DNA from: Rhodoferax sp.
Lineage (GTDB): Bacteria > Pseudomonadota > Gammaproteobacteria > Burkholderiales > Burkholderiaceae_C
Direction: 5' to 3'
DNA: 58,249 bases
NCBI RefSeq assembly: GCF_028689305.1
Contig: NZ_JAQTWM010000013.1
Location: forward strand, 1 to 58,249
This document shows, one piece after another, positions 34,433 through 41,183 of the stretch. The notes beneath the pieces are model-generated. The model was not told the DNA's origin. It was given only the letters and a program-made list of their open reading frames with translations, and did not search any database. Each line of letters begins with the position of its first letter. Positions within the stretch are counted from its first letter, which is position 1. The translations under genes and the position numbers were made by a program.

Positions 34433-35461
34433 GTGCACCTCAAAGTTGGCGAACTGGCCAAGCGCACCGGCCTGACGGTGCGCACCCTGCACCACTATGA
34501 CAGCATTGGCCTGCTGACACCTTCGGCCCGCTCCGAGGCAGGCTACCGGCTCTACAACCAGGCCGACGTCGGCCGCCTGCACAGCATCCAGGCACTGCGC
34601 CACCTGGGCTTGCCGCTGGCCGACATTGCCAGCATGCTGGCGCGCGGTGGTGAAGGCCTGAGCGACACCATTGCCCGACAAATCCGCGCCCTGGACCATG
34701 AAATCACCCAAGCTACCGAACTGCGCGCGCGGCTGCACCTGCTGCAAGACCGCCTGGCCGCGGGCAGCGAGCCCGACATGAGTGACTGGCTGTCCACCCT
34801 GTCGCTGATGAGCACCTATGCCAAGTATTTCAGTAGTGATGAAATCCGGCTGATCCTGGACAACCGCAAAGCCCAAAGCGCCAGCTGGGAGCGCCTGATT
34901 GGCGAGGTTCGGCAGGCCATGCAACAGCAACAAGCCGCTGACAGCCAGCCGGTGCAGTCACTGGCCCTGCGCTGGATGAACCTGACGCTGGCGATGATGA
35001 ACGACAACTTTCATCTGATTGACCGCTGGGGCCAGATGTACAACACTGAACCCAAGGGCCAGTTCAAGAACGGCCCCGGCCCTGAAGTGATCAGCTACAT
35101 CAGTGCCGCCATCACCTTGCGCATGGCGGCCATGCAGCGCCACATGACCCCGGCGGAATTGCGCACGCTGCGTACCATCCCGGAAACGGTCATCACTCAA
35201 CTGACACAAGAGGCCCATACGCTGCATACCAGCCGGGCTGACCCGACCTCTACCGCCGCCAGGGCTTTCGTCGCGCACTGGGAACAGGTGATGCTGAACC
35301 TGTGTGGCGGCCAGCCCGCGCTGTTGCGCAAGTTGATCGCGGCCTTCAACGCCGAACCTCTGTTGCAAGGCACCACGGTGTTTGACGACATCACCCTGGA
35401 CGTGATCCAGCGCACCCTGGCCGCGCAAGGTCATCCTTTGAGTGCACCAAAAAGTGCTTGA
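34433..35461 (+). CDS. MerR family regulator with TipA-S-like effector domain
   Basis: 342 aa from a GTG at 34433, chosen because AAGGAG lies five bases after its core ahead of this codon; an in-frame GTG at 34379 would start inside the promoter. The helix-turn-helix is 'LKVGELAKRTGLTVRTLHHY', then 'DSIGLLTPSARSEAGYRLY'. A dimerisation helix follows, and the C-terminal 200 residues form a helical TipA-S-like domain (the drug-binding module of multidrug regulators). It probably activates its own promoter and that of the MFS pump behind it in response to a bound compound. Confidence 0.88.
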   Translation: MHLKVGELAKRTGLTVRTLHHYDSIGLLTPSARSEAGYRLYNQADVGRLHSIQALRHLGLPLADIASMLARGGEGLSDTIARQIRALDHEITQATELRARLHLLQDRLAAGSEPDMSDWLSTLSLMSTYAKYFSSDEIRLILDNRKAQSASWERLIGEVRQAMQQQQAADSQPVQSLALRWMNLTLAMMNDNFHLIDRWGQMYNTEPKGQFKNGPGPEVISYISAAITLRMAAMQRHMTPAELRTLRTIPETVITQLTQEAHTLHTSRADPTSTAARAFVAHWEQVMLNLCGGQPALLRKLIAAFNAEPLLQGTTVFDDITLDVIQRTLAAQGHPLSAPKSA

Positions 35462-35488
35462 CCCTCACCTTGCGTGAGGGCTGAACAT
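35458..35488 (+). promoter_or_regulatory. MerR-type promoter/operator for the MFS gene
   Basis: TTGACC (35458-35463) overlaps the stop codon of the regulator gene. GAACAT (35483-35488) follows after 19 bp. The dyad ACCCTCAC, 5 nt, GTGAGGGC lies in the spacer and matches 7 of 8 pairs. It has the same geometry as the site at 34348, so the same regulator should bind both. Confidence 0.72.
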
Positions 35489-35523
35489 TCGGGTCTTGAC
35501 AACGCTTCTCAGGAGGACAAGCC

Positions 35524-36837
35524 ATGCACCCACACCCGACCGACCCCGCCCGCGCAACGCTGATGCGCGACAAAAACTTTCGCTGGCTGATGAGCGGCGC
35601 CGTGATTTCCATGCTGGGCGACCAGTTCACGCTGGTGGCACTACCCTGGCTGGTGCTGCGTTTGACCGGCGACACACTGGTGCTGGGCACCGTGCTGGGG
35701 CTGATGAGCCTGCCACGCGCGCTGTTCATCCTGATTGGCGGCGCGGTGGTGGACCGCTACTCACCCAAGCGCGTGCTGATGCTCACCAAATACGTCAACA
35801 CCCTGCTGCTGGCGGCCCTGGCCGGGCTGGTGCTGACCGGAGGCCTGGCACTGTGGACGGTGTACACGCTGGCCTTGGCCATCGGGCTGGCCACGGCGTT
35901 CAGCATTCCCTCGGCCACCTCGATGCTGCCGCATGTGATGGCGCGCGCGCAGCTGCCCGCCGCCAACAGCCTGATGATGGGCTTGCGCCAGCTGTCGATG
36001 TTTGTCGGCCCGCTGCTGGCCGGGGTGCTGATTGCGCTGTTTGGCGATGGTGCTTCAGGCAACGCGTCTGGCACGGTGCCCGATGCGCTTGGCCTGGGCG
36101 TGGCTTTTGGCCTGGACGCCTTGAGTTTTGCCGTCTCGGCCTGGACGCTGGCGCAGGTGCGCCTGCACCCGGCCAGCCCGGCGGCGCAGGGGGCTGGACC
36201 AGCCGCCCATGAACCGGTGTTCCACGCGGTCAAGACCGGCCTGCGCCACCTGTGGCAGGACCAGGACCTGCGCCGGTGTTTCATCTACTGGGCTGCGGTG
36301 GCGGTGCTGATCACCGGACCGGTGCAGATTGCCATGCCGGTGCTGGCCAGCACCCTGCAGCTCGGCGCGGCGGCGCTGGGCATCCTGCTCGGCGCCCATG
36401 GCGCCGGCACGCTGGTGGGCATGGCGGTGTCCGGCGCCCGGCCGGGCCTGCGCCTGGGCACGCTGGGCCTGACCATGCTGAGCATCGACGCGTTGGTGGG
36501 CCTGCTGTTCATGCCCATGGGGCTGATCACAGCCACCTGGCAGGGCGCCACACTGCTGGGGGCCATTGGCGTGTTGGGCGGCTTCATGCAGGTGGCAATC
36601 TTCAGCTGGCTGCAGCAACGCACCCCGGCGGCGCTGATGGGCCGGGTGATGAGCATGTTCATGTTCATCTTTCTGGGGTTGGCCCCGCTGTCGGGGGCGG
36701 TCACCGGCTGGGCGATGCGTGCCATCACCCTGCCCCAGCTGTTTCTGGGCTGCGGCGGCCTGCTGCTGTGTCTGGCGCTGGGTGCCATGCTGACTTCCCC
36801 CCTGCGGCAGGTCACCGATGCCATCACGCAGCCCTGA
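35524..36837 (+). CDS. MFS transporter (probable drug exporter)
   Basis: 437 aa with about twelve membrane helices. The N-terminal half has 'FRWLMSGAVISMLGDQFTLV' and the loop 'GGAVVDRYSPKRVLMLT', a version of the MFS G-x-x-x-D-R-x-x-R/K motif, in the manner of MefA-like or enterobactin-exporter-like proteins. AGGAGG seven bases before the ATG gives strong translation. Placed behind a MerR/TipA-type regulator with a matching operator, it is most likely an inducible efflux pump. Confidence 0.88.
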   Translation: MHPHPTDPARATLMRDKNFRWLMSGAVISMLGDQFTLVALPWLVLRLTGDTLVLGTVLGLMSLPRALFILIGGAVVDRYSPKRVLMLTKYVNTLLLAALAGLVLTGGLALWTVYTLALAIGLATAFSIPSATSMLPHVMARAQLPAANSLMMGLRQLSMFVGPLLAGVLIALFGDGASGNASGTVPDALGLGVAFGLDALSFAVSAWTLAQVRLHPASPAAQGAGPAAHEPVFHAVKTGLRHLWQDQDLRRCFIYWAAVAVLITGPVQIAMPVLASTLQLGAAALGILLGAHGAGTLVGMAVSGARPGLRLGTLGLTMLSIDALVGLLFMPMGLITATWQGATLLGAIGVLGGFMQVAIFSWLQQRTPAALMGRVMSMFMFIFLGLAPLSGAVTGWAMRAITLPQLFLGCGGLLLCLALGAMLTSPLRQVTDAITQP

Positions 36838-36878
36838 CGGCGTCATGGACGCAGGCCACATGGGGATAATCCACCCCC

Positions 36879-37352
36879 ATGAATCTGACACTTACTCTCT
36901 TTCCCCTGGGCTGGCAGCACTATCTGCTGGGCGGGGTCGCCATTGGTGCCGGGGTGGCGCTGCTGTTTGTGCTCACCGGCCTGGTCGGTGGCATGAGCAC
37001 GGTGTTTTCCAGCACCTGGTCATTTGTGCTGCACCAGCGGTTTTTCCAGCAGGCCCGCTTCACCGATTCACGCGCCTGGCGCCTGGTCTACGCGCTGGGC
37101 CTGATTCTGGGCGCGCTGGTGTGGTGGCTGGGTTTTGCGGGCGCTGCCCCCCAAGTCACCCAGGTGCCGGTGTGGCAGCTGGTGCTGGGCGGCTTCCTGG
37201 TGGGTTACGGCGCCCGCCTGGGTAATGGCTGCACCTCGGGCCACGGCATTTGTGGCCTGGGGTCGCTGCAGTGGCCGTCGCTGCTGGCGGTGTTGACCTT
37301 CATGGCCACCGCCTTCCTGACGGCCAATCTGGCTGCGAGGTGGCTGGCATGA
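36879..37352 (+). CDS. YeeE/YedE family membrane protein, first half
   Basis: 157 aa with four hydrophobic helices. The conserved 'GARLGNGCTSGHGICGLG' motif, with its two cysteines, is the mark of the YeeE/YedE (DUF395) fold that carries thiosulfate or other sulfur compounds across the inner membrane. Here the transporter is split in two genes (PmpA/PmpB-like); this is the first half. Its stop overlaps the start of the second half (ATGA). Confidence 0.87.
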   Translation: MNLTLTLFPLGWQHYLLGGVAIGAGVALLFVLTGLVGGMSTVFSSTWSFVLHQRFFQQARFTDSRAWRLVYALGLILGALVWWLGFAGAAPQVTQVPVWQLVLGGFLVGYGARLGNGCTSGHGICGLGSLQWPSLLAVLTFMATAFLTANLAARWLA

Positions 37353-37774
37353 GCGCCCAGCGGCTGACCCCCGGGCGCTTTCTGGCCGTGCTGGCCGCGG
37401 GCGGGCTGTTTGGTTTTGGCCTGGCGCTGTCAACCATGATCCGCCCCGAAGTGGTGCTGAGTTTTCTGCGCCTGCAGGACTTTGGCCTGATGCTGGTGAT
37501 GGGCGGCGCGGTGATGGTGACCCTGCTGGTCTACAAACTGGCGCCGCGCCTGCTGGGCAAACCGCTGCTGGGCGACTACTTTCACCAGCACGTGAGCCAG
37601 TGGAACCGCGACACCGCCGCCGGTGCGGCGCTGTTTGGCGTGGGCTGGGGCCTGTGCGGCGTCTGCCCCGGGCCGGCCATTGCCGGACTGGGTGCCGGCA
37701 ACTGGACCCTGCTGTGGGCATTGGGCGGCATGGCCCTGGGCGCTTTGGTCCAGGGCCTGCGCGCCAAGGGCTGA
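37349..37774 (+). CDS. YeeE/YedE family membrane protein, second half (DUF6691-like)
   Basis: 141 aa with about four helices. '[20 protein letters not shown]' opens the module and '[19 protein letters not shown]' is the second cysteine motif. It pairs with the preceding gene to form the full channel. Both genes are translationally coupled and lead into miaA with only 16 bp between them. Confidence 0.87.
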   Translation: MSAQRLTPGRFLAVLAAGGLFGFGLALSTMIRPEVVLSFLRLQDFGLMLVMGGAVMVTLLVYKLAPRLLGKPLLGDYFHQHVSQWNRDTAAGAALFGVGWGLCGVCPGPAIAGLGAGNWTLLWALGGMALGALVQGLRAKG

Positions 37775-37790
37775 GCACCGCCGCCAGCGC

Positions 37791-38810
37791 ATGACCACAT
37801 CCTCACCCTCCCTGCCGGCCCCGGCCGCCGCGCTGCCGCGTTATCTGGCGCTGGCGGGGCCCACGGCTTCGGGCAAGACCGCGGCGGCCCTGGCGCTGGC
37901 CCAACACCACGCGCTGGAGATCATCAGCGTCGATTCCGCGCTGGTCTACCGGGGCATGGACATTGGCACGGCCAAGCCCAGCGCCGCCGAGCTGGCTGCC
38001 GTGCCGCACCACCTGATCAACATCCGCGACCCGCTGCAGGCCTACAGCGCCGCCGAGTTTGTGGCTGACGCCCGGGCGCTGATCCTGGACATCACGGCGC
38101 GTGGCAAGCTGCCGCTGCTGGTGGGCGGCACCATGCTGTATTTCAAGGCGCTGCGCCAGGGCCTGGACGACATGCCCAAGGCCGACGCCGCCGTGCGCCT
38201 GGTGATCGAACAGGAAGCCGCGCAAAAGGGCTGGCCCGCCCTGCACGCCGAACTGGCGCAGGTGGACCCGGTCACCGCCGCCCGGCTGGCACCAGCCGAC
38301 TCGCAGCGCATTGCCCGCGCGCTGGAGGTGTACCGCCTCTCCGGTCGGCCGATGGCCAGCTTCCATACTACAAAATTGATAGCTAATGAGGCAGATTCCA
38401 CCCGGGCTAACGGCCTATTTGATGCCCAAACACCGGGCGATTCGCTGCTGATCTCGCTGGAGCCGCAGGACCGGGCCTGGCTGCATCAACGCATCGCCCA
38501 GCGCTTTGACGCCATGCTGGCGGGCGGATTGCTGGAAGAAGTGCTGGCCCTGCGTGCGCGCGGCGACCTGCACCCCGACCTGCCGTCGATGCGCTGCGTC
38601 GGTTACCGCCAGGCCTGGGAGGCGCTGGACGGCCAATGGCCGCTGGCTGAGCTGCGCGACCGCGGCATTTTTGCCACCCGCCAGCTGGCCAAACGGCAGA
38701 TCACCTGGCTGCGCAGCATGCCCGAGCGCCGCGTGGTGGCCTGTGACGCGCCCGATGCGCTGGCGCAGGTGCTGGCGCTGGCCCGCCAGTTCGTGGACAA
38801 CACGGCATGA
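37791..38810 (+). CDS. miaA: tRNA dimethylallyltransferase
   Basis: Adds a dimethylallyl group to A37 of tRNAs reading UNN codons. 339 aa, slightly long. Motifs: P-loop '[10 protein letters not shown]', '[20 protein letters not shown]', '[18 protein letters not shown]', '[15 protein letters not shown]', and '[14 protein letters not shown]' near the end. Between 'RPMASF' and '[14 protein letters not shown]' about 24 extra residues ([20 protein letters not shown] and a few more) are encoded by an in-frame copy of the interspersed repeat. They fall in a surface loop, so the enzyme is probably still active. The stop overlaps the ABC ATPase start. Confidence 0.94.
   Translation: MTTSSPSLPAPAAALPRYLALAGPTASGKTAAALALAQHHALEIISVDSALVYRGMDIGTAKPSAAELAAVPHHLINIRDPLQAYSAAEFVADARALILDITARGKLPLLVGGTMLYFKALRQGLDDMPKADAAVRLVIEQEAAQKGWPALHAELAQVDPVTAARLAPADSQRIARALEVYRLSGRPMASFHTTKLIANEADSTRANGLFDAQTPGDSLLISLEPQDRAWLHQRIAQRFDAMLAGGLLEEVLALRARGDLHPDLPSMRCVGYRQAWEALDGQWPLAELRDRGIFATRQLAKRQITWLRSMPERRVVACDAPDALAQVLALARQFVDNTA
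38365..38424 (+). repeat. Interspersed repeat, copy 11, inside miaA
   Basis: ACTACAAAATTGATAGCT stem, then GCAGATTCCACCCGGGCTAA and CGGCCTATTTGATGCC. The copy is open in the miaA frame and supplies about 20 codons. Its tail (TATTTGATGCC) matches the tail of copy 1. Confidence 0.75.
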
Positions 38811-39469
38811 TCCTGGTGGCCGAACACCTGGGCAAGCACTACGGCGACACACCGGTGTTCCGCCACGTTTCGCTGCGCCTGGCGGCAGGTGAGTTCGTCG
38901 CCATCATCGGTGAATCGGGTGTGGGCAAGTCCACCCTGCTCAACTGCCTGGCCGGGCTGGACAGCTGGAACTACGGCACGGTGCGGCTGGACGGACTTGA
39001 TCTGAACACCCTCAACGACGACCAACTGGCGCAGCTGCGGCGCGAGAAAACCGGTTTTGTGTTCCAGGCCTTCCACGTGCTGCCCCACCTGAGCGTGGCG
39101 CAAAACGTGGCGCTGCCGCTGATGCTGCTGGGCCAGTCTGATGACGCCCGCGTGCAGGCCATGCTGGCCGAAGTCGGGCTCGACGGCCTGGGCGAACGCC
39201 TGCCGCAGCAGCTCAGCGGCGGGCAATTGCAGCGGGTGGCGATCGCCCGCGCGCTGGTGCACCGCCCGAAACTGCTGCTGGCCGACGAGCCCACCGGCAA
39301 CCTGGACCCGCGCACCGCTGAACGTGTTTTGGACGCGCTGGTGAGCCAGACCCGCGCCCACGGTGCCGCCATGGTGCTGGTGACCCACTCGGCCACCGCT
39401 GCGGCCCGCGCCGACCGGGTGTTGCAACTCACCGCTGATGGACTGATGCCCCATGCCGATCCGGATTGA
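38807..39469 (+). CDS. ABC transporter ATP-binding protein (LolD/MacB type)
   Basis: 220 aa. Walker A 'GESGVGKST', Q-loop '[12 protein letters not shown]', signature 'LSGGQLQRV', Walker B '[12 protein letters not shown]' and the H-loop 'VTHS' are all present. 'EPTGNLD' is typical of the LolD/FtsE/MacB subfamily that works with FtsX-like permeases. The matching permease is two genes down (41180). It overlaps miaA by four bases and pabB by 17. Confidence 0.92.
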   Translation: MILVAEHLGKHYGDTPVFRHVSLRLAAGEFVAIIGESGVGKSTLLNCLAGLDSWNYGTVRLDGLDLNTLNDDQLAQLRREKTGFVFQAFHVLPHLSVAQNVALPLMLLGQSDDARVQAMLAEVGLDGLGERLPQQLSGGQLQRVAIARALVHRPKLLLADEPTGNLDPRTAERVLDALVSQTRAHGAAMVLVTHSATAAARADRVLQLTADGLMPHADPD

Positions 39470-41183
39470 TTTTGCCGACCCGCACGGCGGTGCGGCGCTG
39501 CGCTGTGCCTTTGACCCGCCGCAACACACACTGGTGGCGCACACGGTGGCGCAAGTCCGCCCGCTGCTTGACGCGGTGGCCGCCTGGGCGCAACAAGGCC
39601 GCTGGTGTGTCGGCTACCTGCGGTATGAAGCCGCCAGCGCCTTTGATGCGGCCCTGCAGACCCACACCGCCGACGGCCCGCTGGCCTGGTTTGGCGTGTT
39701 TGACCAGGCCCGACCCTGGCCCGACGCGGCCACCACCGACGACGACCCCGGCGCGCTGAGCTGGCACGACCCGCTGAGCCAGCCGCAGTTTGCCACCAAC
39801 ATGGCCGCCATTCACCAGGCCATCGCCGCCGGAGAGCTGTACCAGGTCAACTACACCACCATGCTGCAGGCCGGGTTCAGCGGCAGCACCGCGGCGCTGT
39901 TTGCCCGCCTGCAACGCGCCCAGCCTGGTGGTTATGCCGCCTGTATCGACAGCGGTTTCGAGCAAGTGCTGTCGGTCTCCCCCGAGCTGTTCTTTGACTG
40001 GAAAGACGGCACCATCCTGACCCGCCCGATGAAAGGCACGGCCGCGCGTGGCCACAGTGCCGAGGAAGACACAGCTCGGGCCGCCGCGCTGACCCAGTCG
40101 CCCAAGGAACGCGCCGAAAACGTGATGATCGTGGACCTGCTGCGCAATGACCTGTCTCGCATCGCCGAGCCGCATTCGGTCAAGGTGCCGGCGTTGTTTG
40201 CGGTGCAGACCCTGCCCACCGTGCACCAGATGGTGTCGGACGTGCGCGCCCGCACCCGGCCCGGCACCACGCTGGCTGACGTGTTTGCCGCCCTGTTTCC
40301 ATGCGGCTCGATCACCGGCGCGCCCAAGGTGCGCGCCATGCAGCTGATCAAGTCGCTGGAGCCGCAGCCCCGCGGCGTCTACTGCGGCGCCATCGGGGTG
40401 GTGCGCCCAGGCGGCCACGCCACCTTCAGCGTGGCGATCCGCACCGTCACCCGCCAGGGCCAGCTGCTGCGCTGCGGCATCGGCAGCGGCATCACCGCCG
40501 ACGCCAGCGCCGACGCCGAGTGGCAGGAGTGGCAGCACAAGCGCCGCTTTCTGGAGCGCGCCAGCCAGCGCTTCACCCTGCTGGAAACCCTGCGCCTGCA
40601 AGGCGGCGAGTTTCATCTGCTGGACTGGCATCTGGCGCGGCTGCAAGCGGCCGCCCGCCACTTTGGCTACCCGTTTGACTTGCGTCAGGTCGACGCCGCG
40701 CTGCGCGCGCTGGTGCCACCCACCCCTGATGAACGGGTCTGGCGGGTGCGCCTGCAGCTGGACGCCAGCGGCACGCCCAGCGCCGAAAAATTTGAACAAA
40801 ACAGCACGCCAGCCCGCGTCAAAATTGCCCTGGCAGCTACACCTTTTGAAGCATTCGAGAGTGAATTCACCCGTTTCAAAACCAGCCGCCGCGCGCATTA
40901 CGAGGCCTTCGCCCCAACCGACCCGGCGCTGTTTGACACCCTGCTCTACAACCCGCGTGGTGAATTGACCGAATGCACCCGCGGCAACATCGCCGTGCTG
41001 CTGGACGGCCAGTGGTGCACCCCGGCGCTGCATTGCGGCCTGCTCGCTGGCGTCGGTCGTGCCCACCATCTGGCCGAGGGCCGCCTGCGCGAGGCAGTGA
41101 TCACCCTGGCCGACCTGCCCCGGGTGCAGGCCTGGGCCTTCATCAACAGCCTGCGTGGCTGGGTGGATGCCGAATTGGTGTGA
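39453..41183 (+). CDS. pabB: Aminodeoxychorismate synthase component I fused to class IV lyase domain
   Basis: 576 aa, two folate-pathway steps in one chain. Residues about 1-345 form the PabB chorismate-binding domain ('ELYQVNYTTML', 'LSVSPELFFDWKDG', 'PKERAENVMIVDLLRNDLSR', 'GSITGAPKVRAMQLI'), which makes aminodeoxychorismate. The remainder is a PabC-like aminotransferase class IV domain ('EFHLLDWHLARLQAAARHFG', 'YNPRGELTECTRGNIAVL'), which would release 4-aminobenzoate. Such fusions are frequent in Burkholderiales. It sits between the ATPase and permease genes of one ABC system and overlaps both. Confidence 0.92.
   Translation: MPIRIDFADPHGGAALRCAFDPPQHTLVAHTVAQVRPLLDAVAAWAQQGRWCVGYLRYEAASAFDAALQTHTADGPLAWFGVFDQARPWPDAATTDDDPGALSWHDPLSQPQFATNMAAIHQAIAAGELYQVNYTTMLQAGFSGSTAALFARLQRAQPGGYAACIDSGFEQVLSVSPELFFDWKDGTILTRPMKGTAARGHSAEEDTARAAALTQSPKERAENVMIVDLLRNDLSRIAEPHSVKVPALFAVQTLPTVHQMVSDVRARTRPGTTLADVFAALFPCGSITGAPKVRAMQLIKSLEPQPRGVYCGAIGVVRPGGHATFSVAIRTVTRQGQLLRCGIGSGITADASADAEWQEWQHKRRFLERASQRFTLLETLRLQGGEFHLLDWHLARLQAAARHFGYPFDLRQVDAALRALVPPTPDERVWRVRLQLDASGTPSAEKFEQNSTPARVKIALAATPFEAFESEFTRFKTSRRAHYEAFAPTDPALFDTLLYNPRGELTECTRGNIAVLLDGQWCTPALHCGLLAGVGRAHHLAEGRLREAVITLADLPRVQAWAFINSLRGWVDAELV

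Noticed and set aside
40800-40860. Interspersed repeat inside pabB
   Set aside because: GCAGCTACACCTTTTGAAGC looked stem-like, but the CCGGGCTAGAGGCC block is missing and the protein sequence there is normal for the class IV domain.
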